Below, one piece after another: positions 44,111 to 54,252 of a DNA stretch of 64,000 nucleotides. The notes below the pieces were generated by a model. That model saw only the letters and a list, made by a program, of their open reading frames with translations, did not search any database and had not been told where the DNA came from. The stretch's first letter is position 1. The number at the start of each line of letters is the position of its first letter. Origin of the DNA: Tiliqua scincoides (lineage: Eukaryota; Chordata; Lepidosauria; Squamata; Scincidae); contig NC_089823.1 in NCBI RefSeq assembly GCF_035046505.1, positions 105,361,412-105,425,411 of the forward strand, written 5' to 3'. The position numbers were made by a program, and so were the translations under genes.

Positions 44111-46076
44111 TTTAATTTAGTGTTTGTTTTCTTTCAATCATCGCAATTGTTTATACGTAGTTTCAACAATGTTGTGAGCTACTCTGTGGTCCCTGTAGTG
44201 GAGACATACTTTTTAGAAATCAGAACAAATGAGTACACTTTCTGAAGTATAGTTCAGGACATCAGATGTATAAAGAGGTCACCTAAGTTGCTTACAGGCT
44301 ATATACATCCCACTACAAGAATGGGGAAAGTTTTTTACACAGTGAAGCTCAGTGGCCAAGAAAGTGCAGACGATCTAGCAGGTAAAACACATTTCAATGC
44401 ATAGCACCAGTGAATACAACACTATCAATATGGTTGTCAACACTATCAATACAACACTATCAATATGGACCCGCACACAGCTGGTGGCTAGTACATTAAA
44501 GATAGTCAAAGCATCAAAAGCAAAGTCATTATTTTCTATAGTGGAACAAATATAGAGAACATAGGGAAGTTGCAATAGTGCCAAACGTAAAGCCACAGTA
44601 TGGCTGTGGCCAGTGTTGACAGAAATATGTTTCTTGCTTTTCTTCCTCTCTTCCCCATAAATGATGTGATGTGATTGTGTTGAAAGCCTCTGTGCCCCTT
44701 CACGGGCTGCTGCTTGTAGAGACCTTCATGAAGGTTAGAGTGGAAAAAGGAAGATAAGTCACTGCTATAAAGCAGAGTTTAGGTCTGAGATACCTCAGAG
44801 GAATACAGGCCTAGTACACCTAAGGACCTACTGCGTAAAATGAAATTAAGCTTCTTTAAAGTCATGAAACAGTTGTTGATTGATTGGGAATTTAGACGCT
44901 TATAACAATATAGAAAACACTGGCGTTTTTTGCGCACCCATTTTTCTAACCAATTCCACCTGACAGATGAGAGCTGCACTGAAGTTTGCTGTTGAGCAGT
45001 GAGGCAGCAAGGTTACTTCTCTTACTCCATTTCTGTGTCAACAGTAGATGTTTCCTTGGTCTCAAGCGACTGAAGAATTCTTAAAGATATATCATGGAGC
45101 GGTTTGAAAGACTGAACATAGGATTTGCCATACACAATAAAAGTCCACTGATCCATTAAGTGTGATATCTTGCCTCCAGCCGTGATCATTCCTTAATGCT
45201 TCAGAGGAAGCCCAAAATACAATTTTCTAGTAGGCACTTTTTATTGCACCTTGCTGGGTGGGGGGGAGAGAAGGAGGGTGCACCAAGTTATATAGGAACA
45301 AGTCATTCCTCCAATGATTGTGGATAAACACTGAGCTGCATGCATGAGGGATTAAGGTTAAAGTATCAGATACTGGAGGGTGAACAGTAATTTCAAGATC
45401 AGGATCATTTCAGCAGGGTTCTTTGTGCTTGAAATCCTCAACCTAAGTTTCTCCACATAACAAAGACTATATGTTTGGGCAACAGCAGGACAAAGACTAG
45501 TGGAGAAAAAAGCAAGGTTATAGGCAAAGATAAACCAAATTCTGTGATATTTATATGCCTGGGTTAGAAAGCAAGAGATCTGGAAGGAGCCATTCACAAC
45601 AAAAGATTTACTATAGTGAAATGGAAATGTGAAGAATGAACACAACAGCTTGGTTGGGTAGACCAACCACCTCCCCCTCCTGTTAATCCCTCACACACCT
45701 CCTTAAATAACACCATGAAAGGATTCTAAAATCACACCCACTTTTATCACATATGAGGACATTCATTTTTAATGTAATGGGGAAGAGACTCCAACAAAAA
45801 CTTCTGTCCCATGATGGTCTCTTACTCTTAATGACCACCTGCTGCCATCATATGCTTAAAATCTTTCCAGTCACAAGATCCTCTCCTGGTCTTCAAGACT
45901 TCTGCGTCTTCTTTATGGCAACACTGCTCTCAAATCCCAATAACAATCAAACCTCACTATTGCTGCCCCTTTTATTTGCTGCCCCTTTTATTTAATCCCT
46001 CTCAAACTCCATAACTAATCATATGACACACTCTCTCATTGGTCCATAGTCATCAACCAATAAGAACCTGTGGAAG
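44111..46076. other. No recognised feature
   Basis: Nearly 2 kb of unique-looking DNA. CACTATCAATA is repeated a few times near 44409-44464. No gene or transposon was identified. Confidence 0.4.
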
Positions 46077-46137
46077 GAATTTTGAATTACTAGTTCGAAG
46101 TAGAATTTTGAATTACTAGTTCGAAGTAGTTCGAAGT
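46077..46137 (+). repeat. 26-bp tandem duplication plus partial unit at the LINE insertion site
   Basis: Two copies of a 26-bp unit (GAATTTTGAATTACTAG, then TTCGAAGTA) are followed by GTTCGAAGT. AGTTCGAAGT therefore occurs three times just before the LINE and once just after it (47413-47422). Confidence 0.9.
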
Positions 46138-47382
46138 CCACCCAGGCTCCTCAGCATCATCAGATCTTTCCACAAGGACATGAAGGGCACTGTTGTCTTT
46201 GATGGCTCCACATCAGACCCTTTTGACATCCGAAGCGGAGTGAAGCAGGGCTGTGTTCTTGCACCAACCTTGTTTGGGATTTTCTTCGCTGTCCTGCTGA
46301 AGCAGGCCTTTGGAACTGCAACAGAAGGCATCTATCTCCGGACCAGATCAGACGGAAAGCTCTCCAACCTCTCCAGACTGAGAGCAAAATCCAAAGTCCA
46401 GCTGAAATGTGTGCGTGACTTCCTCTTTGCCGACGATGCAGCTATCACTACCCACTCTGCCAAAGATCTCCAGCAGCTCATGGATCGTTTTAGCAAGGCC
46501 TGCCAAGATTTTGGACTGACAATCAGCCTGAAGAAAACACAGGTCATGGTTCAGGATGTGGACTCACCTCCCTGCATTACAATCTCTGAGCATGAACTGG
46601 AGGTTGTCCATGACTTTGTGTACCTTGGCTCAACGATCTCCGACACTCATTCTCTCGATACCGAGCTAAACAAGCGCATCGGTAAAGCAGCTACCACGTT
46701 TTCCAGACTCACAAAGAGAGTCTGGTCCAACAAGAAGCTGACGGAACATACCAAGATCCAGGTCTACAGAGCTTGCGTCCTGAGTACACTTCTGTACTGC
46801 AGCGAGTCATGGACTCTTCGCTCACAACAGGAGAGGAAACTGAGCGCTTTCCACATGCGCTGCCTCCGACGCATCCTCGGCATCACCTGGCAGGACAAAG
46901 TTCCAAACAACACAGTCCTGGAACGTGCTGGAATCCCTAGCATGTATTCACTGCTGAAACAGAGACGCCTGCGTTGGCTTGGTCATGTTGTGAGAATGGA
47001 TGATGGCCGGATCCCAAAGGATCTCCTCTATGGAGAACTCATGCAAGGAAAGCGCCCTACAGGTAGACCACAGCTGCGATACAAGGACATCTGCAAGAGG
47101 GATCTGAAGGCCTTAGGGATGGACCTCAACAAGTGGGAAACCCTGGCCTCTGAGCGGCCCGCTTGGAGGCAGGCTGTGCAGCATGGCCTTTCCCAGTTTG
47201 AAGAGACACTTTGCCAACAGTCTGAGGCTAAGAGGCAAAGAAGGAAGGCCCATAGCCAGGGAGACAGACCAGGGACAGACTGCACTTGCTCCCGGTGTGG
47301 AAGGGATTGTCACTCCCGGATTGGCCTTTTCAGCCACACTAGACGCTGTGCCAGAACCACCTTTCAGAGCGCGATACCATAG
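46138..47382 (+). CDS. Reverse-transcriptase C-terminal part (LINE ORF, truncated at 5' end)
   Basis: The frame stays open for 414 codons from the truncation point; its first ATG is at 46180 but is not a natural start. Visible parts, counted from that Met, begin with RSGVKQGCVLAPTLFGIFF (residues 18-36), a conserved RT motif. The catalytic FADD is at 83-86 and GLTISLKKTQVM is the palm segment that follows. FVYLGSTIS comes next, then a long thumb/connector with W-rich RRLRWLGHVVRMDD. A C-terminal zinc-finger follows: C-x2-C-x12-H-x3-C at 370-390. The endonuclease and RT N-terminal half are missing. Function in an intact element would be target-primed reverse transcription of its own RNA and, by the shared tail, of the 5S-SINE. 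Confidence 0.9.
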   Translation, partial: PPRLLSIIRSFHKDMKGTVVFDGSTSDPFDIRSGVKQGCVLAPTLFGIFFAVLLKQAFGTATEGIYLRTRSDGKLSNLSRLRAKSKVQLKCVRDFLFADDAAITTHSAKDLQQLMDRFSKACQDFGLTISLKKTQVMVQDVDSPPCITISEHELEVVHDFVYLGSTISDTHSLDTELNKRIGKAATTFSRLTKRVWSNKKLTEHTKIQVYRACVLSTLLYCSESWTLRSQQERKLSAFHMRCLRRILGITWQDKVPNNTVLERAGIPSMYSLLKQRRLRWLGHVVRMDDGRIPKDLLYGELMQGKRPTGRPQLRYKDICKRDLKALGMDLNKWETLASERPAWRQAVQHGLSQFEETLCQQSEAKRQRRKAHSQGDRPGTDCTCSRCGRDCHSRIGLFSHTRRCARTTFQSAIP

Positions 47383-47412
47383 TCTTTCAAGACTGAAGGT
47401 TGCCAATACAAA
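46138..47412 (+). mobile_element. Young 5'-truncated non-LTR LINE, partner of the 5S-SINE (possibly I/Vingi-like)
   Basis: Boundaries come from the AGTTCGAAGT TSD (46128-46137 and 47413-47422). The copy starts within the reverse transcriptase and keeps everything to the 3' end. The 3' untranslated region is only about 25-30 bp: the stop codon lies in ATACCATAG, followed by TCTTTCAAGACTGAAGG and TTGCCAATAC, with no poly(A). The uninterrupted coding frame and clean TSD imply a recent insertion. Clade assignment is tentative. The C-terminal zinc-finger, short 3' end and lack of an RNase H region would fit a Vingi/Ingi-type LINE, but no search was possible. Confidence 0.9.
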
Positions 47413-47422
47413 AGTTCGAAGT

Positions 47423-48245
47423 GCTCATTTGTTGACCAATCAGTTTCTGGATTACTTAGGTAGCCCTGGCATACATAAAACTCAATATTTCTGTCATCTT
47501 TGAGTGGCTCAAAGCTTTGTCTTCCGTGTCCCTTAGCAAATACGATGTATCAATTTTTTTACAGGTTCCACTAGTTCAACTTTCACCTGAAGTTCTGTTT
47601 ACAGTCAACGTAATATCTGAATCCTGTTTCTTCCCTCTGCTCCTTCCCCAAAATGTGCTAGAGGTTGGAAAAGGTAAGAAAAGAATGAACGTGGAAGCTG
47701 AAGATGTAGAAAAAAATTAGCAAGGAGATACTCAAGAATGGATGGGAAAAGGCAAGAGGTTGTGGAGGCTGGTCAGGAGTAAAATATGTGGTGAAAACAA
47801 AACTTTATGGGTATGTAATATAACTGCGCTGGGTCATGGGAAAAAATGTTTGAAGAACACTGCTCTGGTCTAGATCATGCTTCTGCCTTTATGACTGCTT
47901 TTGTTATTAATGAGTCTCCAGAAAGGTGAGACTATGAACTTGTAATTATGCTGTTTGGGAACTACAGGTCAGAAGCAGCTGCTCTTTGAAGATGTTTGGA
48001 CCTTGAGCATGTCATGGCTTGCAGGCATCATGTAAACTCCATATGCAGCAGCACAAAGACTGCCAGACCTATGCAAAAGGAGTGTTTGACCAACTTGTGT
48101 ATCTTTGCAGTATTTTTCTTCATGTATATGCTACAACTTTTGTTTCATTTATTCTATTATTTTAATATACATGAAAGTTGCTCTTTTCAAAAGCTCTGTA
48201 CTCATGTGCAGTTGGAGGTCCCTTACACAGACACATGCTGAATGT
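47423..48245. other. No recognised feature
   Basis: AT-rich unique-looking DNA. Confidence 0.4.
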
Positions 48246-48249
48246 GTGT

Positions 48250-48610
48250 TCACCAGGGGGTATAGCCAGGAAGCACAATGCTGATCCCTCACCACAGCAG
48301 TGAACCTCCCCAGTCCTGCACCTGGGGCAAAGGTCTGGGATGGCACCTTCCCACAGACTGTCGCCGCTGCCCCATGTGAAAATCCACCCTCCTACTCACC
48401 TGAGGCTCATGGAACCTCATGCGACCTGAGCCCACGTTGGGGAAGCCTCTCTGAGGTTCCCTGATGCTAGAAACTGTGCTTCTGGAAAACCCGAAGCACA
48501 GTTTCTAGCATCAGAGAACTTCAGAGAGGCTTCTGCAGGGTTCTAGAGGCTTGTGCCTGGGGCATTTGCTCCATTGGACCTAATGGTAGGTCTGCAACTG
48601 CCTCACCATG
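48250..48610. mobile_element. Foldback MITE with a 40-bp hairpin
   Basis: 48442-48482 and 48494-48533 are inverted copies (GAAGCCTCTCTGAGGTTCCC / CTTCAGAGAGGCTTC; GATGCTAGAAACTGTGCTT / AAGCACAGTTTCTAGCATC) with an 11-base loop. The flanking sequence CCTGGGGCAAAGG / CCTGGGGCATTTG suggests outer arms. The termini are not well defined. Confidence 0.6.
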
Positions 48611-48623
48611 TATGTGACATGGA

Positions 48624-48738
48624 TGGCAACCTTCAGTCTCGAAAGACTATGGTATAAGCCTACAGCACCCAGTATTCCCAGGCGGTCTCCCATCCAAATA
48701 CTAACCAGGCCTGACCCTGCTTAGCTTCCAAGATCAGA
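48624..48738 (-). mobile_element. 5S rRNA-derived SINE, copy 3, 5'-truncated
   Basis: On the minus strand it starts inside the 5S head at GTCTGATCTTGGAAGC and runs through TTTGGATGGGAGACCGCC and GGTGCTGTAGGCTT to the tail ATACCATAGTCTTTCGAGAC, then TGAAGGTTGCCA. Truncation is at the 5' end only, as expected for target-primed reverse transcription. GACATG flanks both sides and is a possible short TSD. Confidence 0.9.
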
Positions 48739-49685
48739 CATGTGCTGGGACCAAGGAAATGGGTGTAGCTGCCTGTATGGGACATAAGGGGAATGTTAAT
48801 GTATATTGCTATTGCGGCCCTGTGCCTTCTATTGGCTCAAATGCACATAATACATGAACATATATAGGGAATTATCAACAGCTTATTTCTTTAGCTTCAA
48901 AAGGTGATATAGTGTTGAAAAGTGGAGGAAGGTAAAGGACACTTAAACCTCTCCTTGCCAACCACTTTCCCACTGAAACTTTCCTCATGCTACTGTCCTC
49001 CCCACCAAACACACCAAGTGTTCGAAGCACAGGTTTTACCCATGGTAAAAGAAGAGTCATTAAGCATTTATTTTCCTTGAGAGGGCTATGAGTGGAAAAT
49101 TTACCTTTCCAACAGTGTACTTTCAGAGAGTGTTAGTTTGATTACATTTTCAGAAAAGGAAGTTATATCATGGAGTTGAGCAACATTGTGTCCCCCTGTG
49201 TATTTCTCTGACAGAGGTTGTTTGTCATTGGCTTGTGTGTTCTTTGGCTGTTTGGAGTTAAATCTTTATGTGCCTTGGAGTTATTTTGCTGAGATGACTA
49301 GGGAATATGCGAGGCTGTGAGTCAACACTGTTTCTTCAGGAGAACCGCTGTTTGTTTGTTTTTGGAACCAGGCTAGCCTCAGGACACCTGTGAGGAAACC
49401 ACACGTATGAAGTGGAATTTTATACACAAAGCACCAAAAGATGAAGGAAAGCCCTCCATCAATCTGAAAAGCATCAGCGTCCTTTCTCCAGACCATTAAA
49501 AAAATGCTCTGTCCTGCGGCAGATGATTCCTCACACCTGCTATGGGAAATACCAGAGGTTACTTAGTACCAGAGGTTACTTAATCTTTTGGTGGAAATAT
49601 TGATTGATCTAAACAGTTTATAGTGTGATTGATGTACTGGCGATGGTCCAGTGTATTGTGTTCTAAAATTCCATGCACAAGTTCC
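48739..49685. other. No recognised feature
   Basis: Unique-looking DNA. A hAT-like end CAGGGATACCCAAAGTG begins at about 49689 but has no partner. Confidence 0.4.
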
Positions 49686-49870
49686 ACAGCAGGGATACCC
49701 AAAGTGTGTGCCATGACACACTACCTTGCTGCAAGAGGAGCTGAAGTATGCCATGAAAAGAATAATGCAACATGTTGAATACATCCTCAGCTCTGTGCTC
49801 TTCAGAGTAAGGAAGCCGTCCTTCCATTTCATTCCTCTTTTCCTTCTGTCAGTATAAAGAAAGTAACATA

Positions 49871-50049
49871 GGGCTCAATCCTAACCAACTTTCCAGCACT
49901 GAGGTAAGGACAATGCAGCTGCAAGATAAGGGAACAAAATTCCCTTACATTGAGGAGGCCCCCGTGACTGCCACTCAACTACAGGAGGCAGCACATGCCC
50001 CACTGGCACAGCTATTGTCAGTGTGGGAAAGTTGACTAGGATTTGGGCC
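49871..50049. mobile_element. Short Harbinger-like MITE (CCAACTTTCC family)
   Basis: GGGCTCAATCCTAACCAACT then TTCCAGCACTG at the left is the inverse of CAGTGTGGGAAAGTTGACTA then GGATTTGGGCC at the right, about 30 bp of inverted repeat. GATAAGGGAACAAAATTCCC inside is shared with 62598-63309. Flanks are compatible with a 2-3-bp duplication but not decisive. Confidence 0.8.
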
Positions 50050-50163
50050 GTAATCTGATAACAAATGGCATTCCACCCCCAACATGAGGCCCTTCCCAGA
50101 TTGCACTGCTTACTCCTTTCCCACTGATGATGCACTCACAAGTCCTATCCTCATCCTCTACAT

Positions 50164-50484
50164 CAGGGGTCTCCAAACTTTTTGGCCAGAGGGCTGCATC
50201 AAATATCTGGCGTGGTGTGGAGGGCCAGAAAAATTTTTTAAATATAAAATTTAAATAAATAAATTAGAGATGGAACTTAGATGAGTGAATAAATCAATGA
50301 ATGGGCTCATTTATTCAACCTCTCTGGCCCTCAGAACACCCTCCAGACACAATCAGAGCACAGTTCTGGTCATGTTCAGTTGAGTGGGCCAGAGGCTTTC
50401 AGGGGACAAGAAGTTGGCCATGGGCTGGAAAAAGGCTTGCTGTGGGCTGCATCTGGCCCCCAGGCCAGGGTTTGGAGACCCCTG
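50164..50484. mobile_element. hAT MITE, second copy of the CAGGGGTCTCC family
   Basis: CAGGGGTCTCCAAACTTTTT and GGTTTGGAGACCCCTG ends, flanked by CTCTACAT (50156-50163) and CTCTACGT (50485-50492). It shares its whole length with 9552-9845, with an extra GGGCTGGAAAAAGGCTTGC segment near the right end. Confidence 0.92.
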
Positions 50485-50492
50485 CTCTACGT

Positions 50493-51299
50493 GTTCAGCC
50501 TTTGAATGCAAGGGAAAACACTAATCATGGGGCGATTTTCTTCCCTCAATCACAAGCCTGGAACATTCCAAGGTTTCATTGATGGGAGCCTTGCCCATAG
50601 TCTGCATTAGCTTGTGCAGACAAACCCTGCATATGGGGAGAGACGGGGTGAGGCTAATGCACGTGTCACTGATAGAGATGGAGATAAATGGTGCAACCCA
50701 AGGCATTATTATTATTATTTTTGCCTTAAGGAAAGGACAAGATGGAGTCCTCCCCAGAAGAAGTTGCTTCAATGGCCAGGATTTGTAACCCAGATGCCTC
50801 AAGGCCAGCCTTGATTGGAAGACTTGAAAAATGCAGGCACTACCAGGGAAAGTAGCAGCCTACTTTTTTCCTCTCTAGCTCCCATTGCAGTTGCCTGTCT
50901 GGGGAAAAATTGGGAGAATGGTGCATTTCCTGAGAAAGAATGTTCATTCATGTAACGCTTGGTTGGGTCCATCTGAGGGGAAGATTCTTTGGGGGGAATT
51001 GGACCAGATGTTGCACAACTCTTCCAAATTTAAAATTTAAAAGGTGATCTCAAGTTGCAGAAATCAATATAAAGGTGGAAGTGAGCAAATTGAAGATGAA
51101 AGAGAATACTAACACCAGAGTAGGTTGTGCCATCTAAAGGCTGATATATCTGTGTTAGGCTTCTTTCCCTTGGAAATTTCAGAGCTGCTGTTCCCATAGC
51201 AACTATAACTCAACCACATTGTTAAGCAATTAAGTCATAACTAAGTGGCAGTAGTGCTACCATAATTAAAGCAGAAACTAGTTTTCCAGCAGAATAGAA

Positions 51300-51300
<1 letters not shown>
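50493..51300. other. No recognised feature
   Basis: Unique-looking DNA with an ATTATTATTATT run near 50706. Confidence 0.4.
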
Positions 51301-51301
<1 letters not shown>

Positions 51302-51378
<77 letters not shown>

Positions 51379-51402
51379 GTCTGTCTGTCTGTCTGTCTGT
51401 CT
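51302..51402. repeat. (ATCT)n(GTCT)n microsatellite
   Basis: About 19 ATCT units pass into six GTCT units directly next to the hAT at 51403. Confidence 0.97.
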
Positions 51403-51765
51403 CAGTGGTTCTCACACGTTTAGCACCAGGACCCACTTTTTAGAATGAGAATCTGTCAGGACCCTATGGAAGTGATGTCATGACTGGAAGTGACATCATC
51501 AAGCAGGAACATTTTTAACTATCCGAGGCTGCAATCCTACCCGCACTTATCCAGGAATATGTCCCATTTACTATAGTTGTTACAAGCAAATACATAGTAG
51601 CCTGTTAAAAGTTCAGATGTGTGACATTTCCCAAAATGCAGTCACATACCATGGTAGTATCAAGTCTAATATATTAAAAATAAAATATTGAAATGTACAG
51701 GAACCCACCTGAAACTGGCTCACAACCCACCTAGTGGGTCCCAACTCACAGTTTGAAAAACACTG
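51403..51765 (+). mobile_element. hAT MITE inserted in the ATCT microsatellite
   Basis: The left end CAGTGGTTCTCACACGTTTA and the right end CAGTTTGAAAAACACTG are hAT-type. ATCTATCTATCC follows on the right, so the array is split by the element. TSD sequence cannot be told apart from the array itself. The interior has CACCAGGACCCACTTTTTAG, a palindromic-mini-repeat piece (GGCTGCAATCCTACCCGCAC) and TATTAAAAATAAAATATTGA. Confidence 0.85.
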
Positions 51766-51924
51766 ATCTATCTATCCATATACCCATCTTTACTTCAAGA
51801 AATCAAGTCAACCTCCCTACAATTTTAGATGTTGTTTTCCATCTCACGCCATTAGGTGATCTTAAATAAATGCTGTTTTGAGAAGTTTTCATGTGTTTTC
51901 CAGAAATCAATTGGTAAATGAGGG

Positions 51925-52340
51925 GTTTATTTACAAATACATCTGTAGTACAGAAATAGTTTTAAAAAATCACAATAAAAACAATTGTACTCTGCCCTAA
52001 AAATCAATAAAACATTAAATCAAATGTACAAAAAAAATCATAAAGCACAACTGTAATTAAACAGAAGAGCTACAGCAACACCTAAAAGGAGAAACCTTCA
52101 AAAGCCAGGTGTTAATTTAAAAGGCCAAGATTCAAAAGGCTTGTCTGAATAAAAATGTCTTTAGACCTCGCTGGAAGATTTCCAAAGGGGGAGCAGTTTG
52201 TAGCTCATGAAGGAGGGGAATTCCAAAGAAGTGGTGCAACTACTAAGAGGGTCCTATTTCTTGTGACTACCCCTGTCCCTCCCTAGGCAATGGCACTTGT
52301 AGAAGTGCCTTCTCCGATTACCTTCTCTTATGCAGTAAAA
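51925..52340 (-). mobile_element. L2-like LINE 3' region, reversed
   Basis: Plus-strand order TTTATTTACAAATACATC, AAAACAATTGTACTCTGCCC, AAAAATGTCTTTAGACCTCGC, GGGGAATTCCAAAGAAGTGG and TGACTACCCCTG resembles the antisense of reptile L2-type LINE 3' coding and UTR sequence (GGGTATTCCAxAGxxxGGGG motif). It is degenerate, so the call is moderate. Confidence 0.5.
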
Positions 52341-53727
52341 GCATTAAAGCAATGTACTTACATATGAAAACCAAACCACAGAGCAATATCCTACTTAAGG
52401 TTTGTTCTCTTTCCTTTTTGACTTTTCTAAACAGTAACAGAAAAGACAGCATTACATTAGCGTAATCAACATTTTAAAATGCAAAATATTGCGGCTAGGA
52501 AACTACGAGCTAAATTTTTGCTCTCCTAAATTCATATTCCTCTGTTTTTATCTGTCTATAAGACCCCAAAATTGATCAGCGCTTTCCATGTTTGGTTATA
52601 TTTTATGTTCTTTGTGGGTTGTAACGTTATATGCACTTATATGCATATACTGTAATATGTGTCTTTATATATTGTAATGACCTATGGTTATATAATAAAA
52701 TATGCATACATACAAAATGCAAAATAGTTGCTTTGATGAGTTCTCAGCAATCATGTGACCACATCTAATTTCTAGACAAGATTAAAAAAAAACTTATCAG
52801 AAACATGAAAAAGAAAATCTTTCAAACTTTCAGTCAACTCTGTGAATGCATTTTAAAAAATCCTCCTACTCTATCTAATTTTGCTTTTGTATTTTAAAGT
52901 CAGTTTCTCCATAAAGCCATTCTTCTCCTTCTGTTTCAGACTGTCACAGAAGAATCATTAAAAATAAAACCATTCATGTTTTGTGGTGTTAAAGGTAAGA
53001 TTACTTTCTTTTCTAATATATGGATATATGAAAACAGAAGACTCACAAGAACAGTCTTTCAAATATCTTAACGGTGTGTAAAATTCCCTTGTGGACTTCT
53101 GAGTTAGTGTTTTGTATTGTTTAACAATGACGAGAATTTTCAAAAATGATTGAGCTCCTGGTCTTCCAAAACAGACTGAAAAAAATGAAATGAGAGGCAA
53201 ATATGTGAAACCTTAGACATTAGGCATCATTTGACACAGGGCCCTGTCTCATGCAATGTTTGCAGTGTGGAAACTGCTGAAATACAGCTCCTGCTTGCAT
53301 CACTCAGGCCATTTGTGATGCACCAGTCTATGTGGAAGAATCCACAGTGCACCTCCTCCCAGGATATTATTAACCTGGGAAGGAACAAGAACATGCATAT
53401 CCATTCAGAACCAAGCCCCACTTAATTCAATGGGACTAACAATCTGATATTAATACACTAATTACAATCTGATCCTAACACACAAGCTGCTGTCAGAAAC
53501 AGCAGTTGTGTTGGTGGCCATTGTTGCCACTGGCTCCCTGCAGGAACAGAGGCAAACTGGTGCAGGGGTTGGGCAATGGGAGGAATGGAGTGGGAGGGAG
53601 GATGAGCAAGCGGCTTTCTGGAATGAGCAGGGATGGGGAGGGCAGGAAACAGAACAGGGGAGGCAGGAGGTGCATTCTAACAGCAGTGACTTGTGCTCAG
53701 ATCCTACCCCTGTTTCCTCTCCCTTAG
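52341..53727. other. No recognised feature
   Basis: AT-rich, unique-looking. A palindromic-mini-repeat fragment (CAAGCCCCACTTAATTCAAT) lies near 53412. No exon found. Confidence 0.4.
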
Positions 53728-54252
53728 GGCCCAGTTCTAAACATCTTCCGTGCTGGTGCTGAGCTCCAGCACTGGGTGTCACACACATGGCATTAGGCAC
53801 ATCTGTGGCACTTGGAGAGGAGGGGCCACCAGCACTAGGCCAGTGCCAGTTGGGTAAGCCTCAGCCCCATGGAGCGCCAGCCGGCAGTCAGTAGTGTTGG
53901 GGTGGGGGGGAGGTGGGGAGTGGGAAGAACGGAGCGGGGAGGGTGGGCAGGGAGAGGAGCCAGGGTGGGAGGGAGAAGGACCAGCAGAGCCCTGCTCCAC
54001 CAGATCCTATGTTCTGTGTTGGGCTGAAAAGCCTGACACAGAGCTCCTCCAGTCCATGCCAGTAAAACAGCTAGTGCAGACTGGATGACCCCAGACCCAC
54101 TGTGGAGTCTGGGGCTTTCTCCAGGGGAAGGGGGCAAAAGTCCCCTTCCTCTGAGGAGACCTCTGGAGGCCTCAGTGGTGCTGCTGGATGCAACAGTAGC
54201 CGTTTTGACACTGCTACACCCGGTAGAGCTGCCCAGTTTCAGGATTGGGCTG
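53728..54252 (+). mobile_element. Harbinger-like long MITE, near-complete
   Basis: GGGCCCAGTTCTAAACATC at the left, preceded by TTA, and CAGTTTCAGGATTGGGCT at the right form inverted ends. The inside has GGTGTCACACACATGGCATT, a GGGTGGGCAGGGAGAGGAGC stretch and TCCAGGGGAAGGGGGCAAAA. It is the best-bounded plus-strand copy for comparison with 130-662, 22727-23090 and 30943-31420. Frames on both strands are repeat artefacts. Confidence 0.7.

Noticed and set aside
53462-54137. Multiple 60-112-codon frames on both strands
   Set aside because: GC-rich MITE sequence; homologous copies elsewhere do not keep the frames.
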